This document shows, piece after piece, positions 35,534-44,205 of a DNA stretch of 64,000 nt. The stretch is from positions 39,733 to 103,732 of the forward strand of contig NZ_JYON01000021.1 of NCBI RefSeq assembly GCF_000952155.1, given 5' to 3'. The translations under genes were made by a program, and so were the position numbers. The notes under the pieces are model-generated. The model did no database searches. It saw only the letters and a list, made by a program, of their open reading frames with translations, and was not told the origin of the DNA. Numbering within the stretch: position 1 is the first letter of the stretch; each line of letters starts with the position of its first letter. This stretch comes from Aliterella atlantica CENA595 (GTDB taxonomy: Bacteria; Cyanobacteriota; Cyanobacteriia; Cyanobacteriales; Chroococcidiopsidaceae).

Positions 35534-38500
35534 CCAATTAAATGGTCACAACCCTGATGCGCTAGCAGGCTTTCGTCTCCAACGCTTTGAGGTGCTGAAC
35601 TGGGGTACGTTCGACAAACGCCCTTGGGTGATGAATTTGCTGGGCAATATGGCTTTGCTTACTGGGGCGAACGGTTCGGGAAAATCCACATTGGTGGATG
35701 CATTGCTAACTTTACTGGTTGCTAATAAGCGCCGCAACTATAATCAGGCTTCTAGCACTACAAGTAAAAAAGAACGCGATGAAAAAAGTTACGTGCAAGG
35801 GGCGTATGGTCGTACCCGCGTGGAAGAATCCTATGGCTCAAAACCCAAATTGCTGCGAACAGATGGAACGCTGACAGTATTGCTGGCATATTTTAGCGAT
35901 CGCCTGACCAAGCAAGACCTAACGCTAGCACAGGTGTTGTGGATAGAAGCTGGCTCTGTGCGTAAGTTTTTTGCGACCGCTAATACCGAACTTGCGATCG
36001 ATTCTCATTTCACTTCATCTACTCGAATTGCAGACTTAAAGAAACACTTAAAAGCAAGCGGGGTAGAAGTCTTTGACGAATTTGGGAAGTACAGCCAGCA
36101 ATTTCGCAAACGCCTCGGCTTACAATCGGAAAAAGCCTTGGATTTGTTCAATCAAACCGTCAGCATCAAAGAGATTGGCGGATTAAATGACTTTGTTCGC
36201 AATCATATGTTGGAAAAGACAGATGTGCAGACAAAGATTCGTGAGTTGCAAGAAAGCTATGAGAATCTCACAATTTCTCACGAGGCAATTCAAAAAGCCC
36301 GCCGACAATTAGGGTCCCTTGTACCGCTTACTGGAAGAAGCAGAAAAATATGCAAAACTAAAAAACGAAGTTGCAAAGCTACAGAGCTTTTTACCCATTG
36401 TTCCTGCTTTCTTTGCCAGCAAAAAATTCCGCTTGTTAACTCAAGAACTGGAATCTACCAGTCAGCAGCTAACTCAATTGCAAGATGAACAAACACAGTG
36501 CGATCGCACTCTTGAATATCTACGTCAGGAAGAGAAGCAGTTAGAGATTTCTATCAGTAACGATAGCGTTGGGCAAAGATTGCAAGAACTCAAGCGAGAA
36601 CTAGAACAACGGCAAAAAGAGCTAACTAGCAAGAAAAATCAGACAAAAGAATACGATCGCCTTGCTCAACAGTTAGATTTACTTCCATACACTGACAGCA
36701 CAACGTTTTATGCAGCAAGAACAAAAGGAGAAAAACTAAAGCAAGACATTGATGAAGCGTTGCAAACTTTAGTAGCACGAAGGGATGATGAAATTGCACT
36801 GCGTAGCGATCTGCAAAAACAACAAGCAAAACTGGAAGATGAGTTAAAATCTCTCCGCAGCCGCAAAAGCCAGATTCCTAAAACTAATCTTGATATCCGC
36901 GATCGCCTTGTCCGTGACTTAAATCTATCCCAAAGCGATCTGCCCTTTGTTGGAGAGCTTTTACAAGTCCGCCTTGAGGCACAGGAATGGGAAGGTGCGA
37001 TCGAGCGCCTGCTTCGAGGGTTTGGCTTGTGCGTTTTGGTTTCTGAGGCTCATTATCAAGCAGTCAATGCTTATGTATATCGGACTGATTTGAAGGAAAG
37101 GTTAGTCTACTATCGCGTGACTCCAGCAGTTACCAGTCCAACACAACGCGCCCTCAATCCGCAGCAAATTCCTCACAAGCTAGAAATTAAGCAAGACAAC
37201 GATACATTCTCGCAATGGTTGCGGGATCGATTGGTGCGTAAATTTAGCTATGTTTGTTGCGATACAGTAGAGCAGTTCCAACATGAAACTCTTGCTATCA
37301 CCCGCTCAGGACTGCTTAAACATGGAGCAGAACGGCATGAAAAAGACGATCGCTTCCAAATTAGCGATCGCAGTCAATATATTTTGGGTTGGAATAACGC
37401 TAGCAAGATTAGAGCGTTAGAAACTGAGTTAAAGCAAATCAATCAAGAACTTACGCAAATTGATAAAAAAGTACAACAACTGGAGCGCGATCGCGCTCCA
37501 ACGGATGCAACAAACATCGTGGCTGCAAGACTTTATGAAGTTTGTTGATTTCTCGGAAATCGATTGGCGAACAATAGAAAGCGATCGTCTCAAACTTCAA
37601 GAGCAAAAACAGCAATTAGAAGCTAGTTCCGATTGTCTCAAGCAGCTAGAAACAGACCTTCAGAGCGCTCAACAAAAAATTGCTCAAGCAGGACAACACC
37701 GCGACAATTTAATTCGAGATATTGAAACTCTTAGAACTAAACAACGCAATAATCAGAGCCAACAGAAAGAATGTGATGCTAAAATGCGCTCAATTACTGA
37801 GCAAGATATTCAGGCATTTGCAACGCGCTGGAGTACCAAAATCACGAAACAGATGAGTTTAGAGACGATTGCTCAAGAGGAGGAAACCTTACGCGATGTT
37901 CTTCAAGAACAACTCCGTCAACGAGAGCAACAGCAAAATACATCTGGTAGTTTGTTAACTATGCAAATGTACAAATTTAAAAGTGTTTTTCCTGAAATAA
38001 CCTCAGAACTGCTAACATCCTTGGAATATTTAGATGAATATCTTAAACTTAAAATTCAAATAGAGAAAGACGACTTACATCCTCACGAAAAACGTTTTAA
38101 ACAATTGATGAATGAGAAAGTAATCATTGCTATATCAATGTTCAAGAGTTCTCTAGAAAAGCAAGAAGAGGAAATCCAGCAAAGTATAGAAGAACTAAAT
38201 GAATCCTTGCAGAATATTAATTACACAGATTCTACTTATATTAAATTATGCTGCGAATCAACCCGTTACCGTGAAATTCGAGACTTTAAGCAAGATTTGA
38301 TTGTTTGTCTAGGCGATATTGCTCGTTATAGTGCTGAAGACAACGAAGAACGATTTAAAAATATTCAAAGTCGCTTAATTGAACGATTTAAGTCTCAAGA
38401 CCAATGGACGGGTTTAGTTACCGATGTTCGTAATTGGCTAGATTTTTCGGTCAGCGAACGCTACCGCTCAGATAACGCTGAAAAAGAACACCATACCGAT

Positions 38501-38869
38501 TCATCAGGAAAATCTGGCGGGCAAAAAGTCAAATTAGCCTACACTATCTTAGCATCAGCGATCGCCTATCAATTTGGCTTAAGTCAAGATACAGGAAAAA
38601 ATAAGTCTTTCCGTTTTGTGGTAATTGACGAAGCATTTAGTAAATCCGATGATAGTAATGCTCGTTATGCAATGCAACTATTTAAAAACTTAAACTTACA
38701 ACTTTTAGTTGTAACTCCAAAAGATAAAATCAATGTAATTGAGTCTTACATTTCTAGCCTTCACTTCGTTTATAACGCATTAGAAGGAAACTATTCAAAA
38801 ATTTCCTCTATTCTCATTGAAGAATATAGACAAAATTGCCAGCTTACTTTTATCCAAACTCGTGATTAA
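35511..38869 (+). pseudogene. jetC: Wadjet SMC-like ATPase JetC, broken by two +1 frameshifts
   Basis: Together three overlapping frames make a normal JetC of about 1118 residues. Frame 1 (35511 to about 36315) holds the Walker A loop GANGSGKST and NHMLEKTDVQTKI. Frame 2 (about 36319-37490) holds the first coiled-coil arm (YRLLEEAEKYAKLKNEVA) and the hinge-like RVTPAVTSPTQR. Frame 3 (about 37490-38869) holds the second arm, the ABC signature SSGKSGGQKVKLAYTILAS and Walker B FRFVVIDEAFSKSDDS. Both junctions need removal of one base: one in GGGTCCC at 36312-36318, the other within the palindrome at 37481-37500. As written the gene makes only a 325-residue fragment, so the system would be inactive unless these are sequence errors or recoding sites. 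Confidence 0.85.
37481..37500. repeat. 20-bp perfect palindrome centred on HIP1 at the second jetC frameshift
   Basis: The 20 bases TGGAGCGCGATCGCGCTCCA equal their own reverse complement. Removing a single G after GCGATCGC restores the jetC frame as QLERDRLQRMQQTSWLQDF and breaks the symmetry. The insertion therefore looks like the base that completes the palindrome. Confidence 0.85.
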
Positions 38870-40022
38870 TCCTGCTCAGATTCTACAAAAAGCCAATAGT
38901 TGTTATTCTTTATTTCTTCGTTCATTTCTCACACAAGAAAACTTTTTCCCCCTTGAACTTTCTATAGGCTCTTTGCCCAAGGATTACCTTGTTTTGCGGA
39001 CAGAATTAACTCAGTTGATTGATAATTCAAAACAAAATTTATGTTATGGCTATAATCTTGAACTAAAGTCTCGTAAAACTCATAAACACGGGCAACAATC
39101 CCTCCCTAAACGCATCAGTATTGAAACTGAGGAAGATTACTTAAAGCTGATACAAAAAGAGCAAGAATTTATAAAATTTAAAGCAGATGTAGACCTTATC
39201 CGTGTAGCAGTCCCCGAACTCAATTGGTGGCTTTGTCAAAATCCCTTAGAAGTGATTAAGCATAGCGACTGGCATGATTTACTCAAAGTTTGCCAGTATT
39301 TTCAAAGCAACCCTAAAATTAACTTGTATATTCGAGAATTACCTATTCAAGTTCACACCAAATTCATTGAACAAAATAAAGATATTCTGCGTAGGCTTTT
39401 AGAAGCTATCTTACCAATTGAACAGCTTATCTCCGTAGAAGGTGAAAGAGAATGTGTTTTTGAAAAGCGTTTTTCTCTGCGTTACCGCGAACCAACTATT
39501 CGTTTTAGAGTCTTAGATCGAACAATAAAAGCTAGATATAGCTTGCCCTTCTTTGATATCAGTACGCCCATTTCTGAATTTAGACAACTTTGCTTAGAAT
39601 CTCACCGATTCTTTATTACAGAAAATTTAATGAATTTTCTGACTTTCCCTGGTCAAAACAATGGTCTGGCAATTTTTGGTGGTGGGTATGCGATTCAAGC
39701 TTTAAAATCTGTTACTTGGTTATCACAGTGTCCTATCTTTTATTGGGGTGATTTGGATGTTGACGGATTTAAGATTCTTTCTCAACTGCGATCGCACTTT
39801 CCTCAAACAATATCTATAATGATGGACATTAAAACCTTTGAAACTTTCCAAGAATTTGCTGTTCCTGATTCTAGTGGGGGTACTGTAACTTTACCTCACT
39901 TGACTGGTGAAGAACAGTCTCTATATGCTTATCTATCGCTTTATGGAAAACGTCTAGAACAAGAACATATTAGTCAAGATTATGCTAACTATTATTTGCA
40001 AAATTTGGTGCAACTTATCTAA
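38817..40022 (+). CDS. jetD: Wadjet anti-plasmid system nuclease subunit JetD
   Basis: A 401-residue JetD, the topoisomerase VI-like/TOPRIM nuclease that cleaves DNA caught by the JetABC complex. The N-terminal DUF3322 part includes KRISIETEEDYLKLIQ and PELNWWLCQNPLEVI. The C-terminal DUF2220/TOPRIM part includes LAIFGGGYAIQAL and the acidic motif FYWGDLDVDGFKILSQLR, whose DxD is the expected metal site. The frame begins with TTG at 38817 and overlaps jetC by 53 bp, in keeping with coupling to jetC. JetD itself looks intact even though jetC does not. Confidence 0.88.
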   Translation: MKNIDKIASLLLSKLVINPAQILQKANSCYSLFLRSFLTQENFFPLELSIGSLPKDYLVLRTELTQLIDNSKQNLCYGYNLELKSRKTHKHGQQSLPKRISIETEEDYLKLIQKEQEFIKFKADVDLIRVAVPELNWWLCQNPLEVIKHSDWHDLLKVCQYFQSNPKINLYIRELPIQVHTKFIEQNKDILRRLLEAILPIEQLISVEGERECVFEKRFSLRYREPTIRFRVLDRTIKARYSLPFFDISTPISEFRQLCLESHRFFITENLMNFLTFPGQNNGLAIFGGGYAIQALKSVTWLSQCPIFYWGDLDVDGFKILSQLRSHFPQTISIMMDIKTFETFQEFAVPDSSGGTVTLPHLTGEEQSLYAYLSLYGKRLEQEHISQDYANYYLQNLVQLI

Positions 40023-40297
40023 GTAAAGTTTTAGAGTAAATCAATAGGATATATATAATCTTTTAGTACAATATCCCCTATTGGGTGGACATAAGAAAAC
40101 TTTTGTATAATCTCAAATATAGATGCTAGGAAGAAAGTTTCTGTATGTTACACGTAAAAATAGCCATGATGCTTGTACAAAAGTTTCAGTATAAAAAACA
40201 ATTGGTTTGCTTTGATTTCTTAGCGGTAAAAGTAGCTATGATTTAATTACAAATAATTAATAAATTAGTGTAATCGGTAACTTAGATTTTAATATTT

Positions 40298-41059
40298 ATG
40301 CAATTTCAAGAATTGGAGAAACAACGTCAGATCAATCGCTCTCTCTCGCAAGAAAAATTCTCTGAGCGTATCTCAGCGATACAAGAATGCATGAATGCAC
40401 AGTATAAGTATGCTGAGTTATTTCATGGTTTTCTAGGGAAACACAACCTTACTGGACATAGCGATGCGGAAGCACCGATTATATCAGCATTAATTAAAAA
40501 TGAAATTGCGATTTATTCAAGTCTTATCCTAACAATAGATGGTTTATATGGCTCTGCCTTAGTGCTACTACGTTCAGTATATGAGGCGTTAATGATTGCA
40601 AAATTTTCGTCTTTACGACAACGTGACAACCTTATATCTAAATGGGTAGCTGGAGAGACAATCTATTTTTCTAATGCAATTTTGAAGAAAATTATTGTGC
40701 CAGATATTACTGAACTAACAGCCCTTTGGGAGATCCTCTGCAAAGCATCTCACGCAACTATTTATTCATATTAGATAACAATGCAATTTGAGGAGATAGA
40801 GAATGAAATATCTGCCAATTTAGCTATCTTATCTATGTTACTAGGCTGCAATTTTCACTTAATGAACAAACATTATGTTACAAACTCAATGATTTATCTC
40901 GCCAAAAGATATCATAGCCAAGAAGGAGAGTTTCAGCGCCGTTGAGATTCCGCCAAGATTGCTACTCAAGGTTTGACCAAATTTCTCTCTCAAACAGGGC
41001 GGCAGGTTATTAAAGAGTATTCTAGAGTATGGAAATTAGCGCCTCCAGTTATTTCCTAG
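40298..41059 (+). pseudogene. HEPN/DUF5677-like gene with two in-frame stop codons
   Basis: The first 158 codons encode a helical protein (SQEKFSERISAIQECMNAQY; DGLYGSALVLLRSVYEALMI). The motif of repeated hits around LVLLRSVYEA fits DUF5677-like proteins, often linked to defence. A TAG ends it at 40772. The same frame then continues in protein-like form (ITMQFEEIENEISANLAILS to YHSQEGEFQRR) to a TGA at 40943, and on (DSAKIATQGLTKFLSQTGR to WKLAPPVIS) to a TAG at 41057. A full product would be about 253 residues. Two nonsense mutations in an otherwise open frame suggest recent decay. The family call is tentative. Confidence 0.6.
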
Positions 41060-41138
41060 CGTGTATAGTAGACAGGCGGCTAATAATTCTGGTGCAACAG
41101 ACTGGTCAAAGTCGCTTGGGTAGTAAGCAAAGATACTG

Positions 41139-41158
41139 ACAGTTGCGATCGCAACTGT
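41139..41158. repeat. 20-bp perfect palindrome centred on HIP1 in decayed DNA
   Basis: ACAGTTGCGATCGCAACTGT equals its own reverse complement, with GCGATCGC at its centre. It lies between two gene remnants and looks like an extended HIP1 site rather than a gene part. Confidence 0.7.
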
Positions 41159-41182
41159 TAGTCTGCTCAAGCTATCAGTTGA

Positions 41183-41359
41183 TTTGCAAAACCCATTAGC
41201 ATTGATTCTGTCGAGCTATCTTTTGAGCCAGAGGTCAGGGTTCAAACACTTTTAGATGAAGTTATCTTTGAAAAAGAGTTGTGTACTAATAGTTATTCAA
41301 CATATGGAAGCAGGTATATGGCTGGAAACGTTTCTGGTGTTCTAAATCAGGGAGGATAA
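41183..41359 (+). pseudogene. Gene fragment without a start codon
   Basis: A 58-codon frame reads FAKPISIDSVELSFEPEVRV then QTLLDEVIFEKELC and ends AGNVSGVLNQGG-stop. It is protein-like, but no ATG, GTG or TTG exists near its beginning, and an in-frame stop precedes it. It shares its frame with the remnants before and after it. I do not recognise a family with confidence. Confidence 0.45.
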
Positions 41360-41434
41360 ACCTAGCTGATAATATCTGTAGATGCTGTTCATGTTAACAG
41401 CACTATTTATAGAGATTAAATTGGTACTTAACAC

Positions 41435-41723
41435 AATTATGCTTTAGAGCAAAACTTGGTAGAAGCTTTTGATGAGAGCCAGCAAATTTTCAATCGTCTT
41501 ACTCAGACTTACCCGACTTCAACTGCATCTGAGCAACAAATTATTATGGCGGAAACTGTGAAGCAGGTAGAGCAAAACTCAACTTCGAGCGAGTGACGGT
41601 TGGAGAATAGGCATTTATCTTTGCAGCACTCCAAAAAGCTTCAAATCGGTGGGGGTTAGCTCATTTGTGAAAGCGATTGAAGCCGGAATTAAGGGAGAGT
41701 ACGAAACTGAGTTTAATAATTAA
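41435..41723 (+). pseudogene. Frameshifted remnant resembling the C-terminus of a cyanobacterial EQNLxEA-type protein
   Basis: The frame reads NYALEQNLVEAFDESQQIFN then RLTQTYPTSTASEQQIIMAE and VKQVEQN, with a stop at 41594. Similar text (EQNLAEA...QQLL...QTYPT) is common in cyanobacterial proteins often found near NACHT or pentapeptide genes. After the stop, the +1 frame continues the pattern as KSVGVSSFVKAIEAGIKGEY to a TAA at 41721. At least one frameshift is therefore required. It ends 12 bp before the VapB-like gene. Confidence 0.5.
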
Positions 41724-41735
41724 TGGAGAAAACTG

Positions 41736-41978
41736 ATGCAAATCACGATCGACCTACCGCCAGATATTGAACAAGACTTGATCCGTCAATCGGCTCAGTT
41801 TAATATTCCGCTCCAGACATTGATTCTGCAAGCCTTACGCCGAGTAATTCAAACGCCATCTGTTTTCAGTTCTCAATGGTCGGAGGTTATATTGTCCTAT
41901 GAAGGAATTCCCGACTTCCCTGCATTTGAATCCTACCGTGATGAACTCCTTCCGCCTTGTGAACCAGAGCTATTGTGA
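41736..41978 (+). CDS. VapB-like antitoxin
   Basis: An 80-residue protein beginning MQITIDLPPDIEQDLIRQSA, a beta strand followed by helices as in ribbon-helix-helix or short VapB-like antitoxins. The C-terminal half (WSEVILSYEGIPDFPAFESY) is the likely toxin-binding part. A GGAGA Shine-Dalgarno lies 7 bases upstream. The stop overlaps the start of the PIN toxin (TGATG), the normal arrangement of a two-gene toxin-antitoxin operon with coupling and autoregulation. Family assignment rests mainly on the partner. Confidence 0.8.
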   Translation: MQITIDLPPDIEQDLIRQSAQFNIPLQTLILQALRRVIQTPSVFSSQWSEVILSYEGIPDFPAFESYRDELLPPCEPELL

Positions 41979-42382
41979 TGCGATTTTTACTCGATACCTG
42001 CGTTATTAGCGACTTCATTAAGGGTGAAATTGGTACAAAAGTTAGGCTTAAGCAAACTCCGCCTAGTGAAATTGCCGTTTTTGTAATTACGGTTATGGAG
42101 TTAAGCTACGGATTGTTACTCAATCCGCAACGTGCTAAGAAGGTTGAATCAACAATTGCCAGTTTTCTAGCTTCTGTAATAATTCTCCCTTTCAGTAGTG
42201 TAGAGGCTGAAAAAGCTGCTCAAATCCGTGCTGCGCTAAAATCTCAAGGACAGCCGATTGGTGCTTACGATGTCTTGATTGCGGCTACTGCGCTTGAACA
42301 CAACCTACTCATGATTACAGCAAATCAACGAGAATTTGAGCGAGTTCTTGGTCTACAGACCGAGAATTGGCGACAGTCTTAG
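41978..42382 (+). CDS. VapC-type PIN-domain ribonuclease toxin
   Basis: A 134-residue PIN protein starting at the ATG that shares one base with the antitoxin stop (a GTG three bases earlier is an alternative). Acidic residues of the metal site are in FLLDTCVISDFIKGE, VMELSYGLL and GAYDVLIAATAL, with a final ANQREFERV. VapC toxins cleave RNA, often tRNA, when released from the antitoxin. All catalytic positions appear present, so the toxin is probably active. It ends the defence-like block that starts with jetA. Confidence 0.88.
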   Translation: MRFLLDTCVISDFIKGEIGTKVRLKQTPPSEIAVFVITVMELSYGLLLNPQRAKKVESTIASFLASVIILPFSSVEAEKAAQIRAALKSQGQPIGAYDVLIAATALEHNLLMITANQREFERVLGLQTENWRQS

Positions 42383-42617
42383 AAAATTGGCTGGTGCAAA
42401 CGGCAGAATAAAAACACGCTGGAGCAGATGGATAAGAAACACTAATTGTCAAGAGTGCGTTGTCTGCTACCGATCGCAAACTTTATACTGTGGTTTCGTT
42501 GGTAGGGAAAAAATCGAAAGCTTACCTACTGGTATTCACAGTCAAGTCATTGTGAATCGATCGCTCAATATTCAGCCAAGTCTGCTTAGTACCGAGCGAT
42601 CTCTATTCTATATTCAA

Positions 42618-42653
42618 CAGTAGGGTGCGTTGCCCAGGCAACGCACCCTACTG
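42618..42653. repeat. Palindromic repeat (GTAGGGTGCGTTG family)
   Basis: Perfect 17-base arms CAGTAGGGTGCGTTGCC and GGCAACGCACCCTACTG flank two bases. It lies in the convergent gap after vapC. A second, shorter copy with a different loop is at 51694-51723. As a hairpin it might act as a transcript end, but no T-run follows. Confidence 0.85.
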
Positions 42654-42668
42654 ACCAAATCTTACAAG

Positions 42669-43106
42669 CTAGTTAAAAGCGTCTTTGATATTATCAACAG
42701 TGCGTTTTACAGCATTCATGGACTTATCTACTGCTTTTTCTGTCCGAGATGCATCTTCTTCTGCTCTGTCGTAAATTGTATCTCTGTCGCTCTTTGCTTT
42801 GCGTTCAGCTACAGCATCGTCACCAGTTGATTTATCAACTTTTCTAGCATTGCTACTAGCTGCATCTTCAACTTTGTCTTTTGTATCGCGAATAAAGTTC
42901 TTGGAACCCTTAGCAACATCATCTGCTGCGTCTTTAACTTTATCACCTGCGTCTCTAGAGGCAACTAATGTCGGCGATGCCATTGCTGAATTATCTACGA
43001 AAAATCCACCTTGCCACACAAATGCGATCGCGCTAAAACAAAATACTGTTGTAGCTACCCAGCGTCCTAGCGTAGAAAGTTGTTTGGTAAAATTATTTAG
43101 CTTCAT
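42669..43106 (-). CDS. Exported helical, charged LEA-like protein
   Basis: A 145-residue protein from the ATG at 43106 (MKLNNFTKQL); an upstream ATG adds three residues. A hydrophobic segment (WVATTVFCFSAIAFVWQGG) acts as signal or anchor and ends near NSAMASPT. The remainder is hydrophilic and helical with repeated Lys/Asp/Ala patterns (DKVKDAADDVAKGSKNFIRD, TKDKVEDAAS), reminiscent of late-embryogenesis-abundant or CsbD-like stress proteins. No exact family is recognised. A stress-protective role in the periplasm is inferred from composition alone. Confidence 0.7.
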   Translation of the reverse strand: MKLNNFTKQLSTLGRWVATTVFCFSAIAFVWQGGFFVDNSAMASPTLVASRDAGDKVKDAADDVAKGSKNFIRDTKDKVEDAASSNARKVDKSTGDDAVAERKAKSDRDTIYDRAEEDASRTEKAVDKSMNAVKRTVDNIKDAFN

Positions 43107-43296
43107 AGAATACAATCTTCCTTAAGATTTAGCATTCTCTTTTTACTCGATTTAATAGAACGCTCAAAACGCTCTCTAGATAGAGGTTTTTCTAGCCTAT
43201 CCTGGCAACTAAGTTCCCTATTTTGATAGATTGAAGTCTGGAAAATTCGTGTTTGTTAGTTTCATCTGCTTTAGGATACATTTCTTTACTAAGTAT

Positions 43297-44187
43297 TTAG
43301 CCTAAATCGCTACTAGCAGAAGTGGGAAAGCGTTGTCCACCATCTTCGCCATTATTGTAGTAATACAACGTGCGGATAGGATAGGGAATAGAAATATCTG
43401 CTTGTTCGCAAGCTTTTTTTAGAGCCACAATCACGCGGGTTTTAGTTTGACGCACTTGGACTTTCTGCGGCAATGTCCAGTAGCGAATCATTAAGTCTAT
43501 GGAACTATCACCAAATCCTACTGCATCTACTTCGGGTTCTGGACTTGACAATACTCCCGGTACATTGTCTATCGCTTCAAGTAGTGTTTCCATTGCCGTC
43601 GATAAAGATGTATTGTAGTCTATACCCAATGCCAAATCTGTGCGGCGGTGAGGCATTGCTGTTAATACTTGAACGGGACTTGTAAACACGATCGCATTGG
43701 GAATTACTACTCGTTCTCCTTGATAAGTTTTGATTTGCGTAGAACGAATAGTGATATCTTCAATTGTTCCTTCAAACTCATTAACAATGATTTGATCGCC
43801 TAAGCGAAAAGGCTCATTTAATAATAGTATTATTCCTGCTAAAAAGTTCTTGAAAATATCTTGGAAAGCAAAACCAATTGCTACAGAACTTAATCCCAGT
43901 AAGCCAACAATATCTCCTAATCCTAAGTCGGGAAAAGCAAATATACAAGCTAACAAAACCCCTGCAACCCAAGTAGATACGTATGTAATTTGAATAAGTA
44001 GCGAACGCAAAGAGTCACTTTTGAGTATGCGTTTCCCCGCAATTATTGACATTCGCCTAGTAACATTGGCTATATATCGAGTTATCAATAAAATTATAAT
44101 TGCAAAAATAATTCCTGGTAGCGATTCTATTACACTACCCGTTAGACGCAATAGACTTGATTGTATTTCTTGAATTAAAGCTTTCAT
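43297..44187 (-). CDS. MscS-family mechanosensitive channel
   Basis: A 296-residue small-conductance mechanosensitive channel protein. Three predicted transmembrane helices lie near residues 20-38, 62-85 and 90-122. The third contains the pore-lining pattern GLSSVAIGFAFQDIFKNFLA, the best-conserved MscS region. The cytoplasmic beta domain follows (RLGDQIIVNEFEGTIEDI, ERVVIPNAIVFTSPV). It lies 18 bp downstream of the PhnD-like gene and is probably co-transcribed with it. It should open under membrane tension in hypo-osmotic shock. Confidence 0.93.
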   Translation of the reverse strand: MKALIQEIQSSLLRLTGSVIESLPGIIFAIIILLITRYIANVTRRMSIIAGKRILKSDSLRSLLIQITYVSTWVAGVLLACIFAFPDLGLGDIVGLLGLSSVAIGFAFQDIFKNFLAGIILLLNEPFRLGDQIIVNEFEGTIEDITIRSTQIKTYQGERVVIPNAIVFTSPVQVLTAMPHRRTDLALGIDYNTSLSTAMETLLEAIDNVPGVLSSPEPEVDAVGFGDSSIDLMIRYWTLPQKVQVRQTKTRVIVALKKACEQADISIPYPIRTLYYYNNGEDGGQRFPTSASSDLG

Positions 44188-44205
44188 TCGTTACTATATC
44201 TACTT

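Noticed and set aside
42799..43125. Plus-strand frame of 108 codons
   Set aside because: Antisense of the LEA-like gene; the minus-strand product has a clear signal segment and charged repeats, this one does not.
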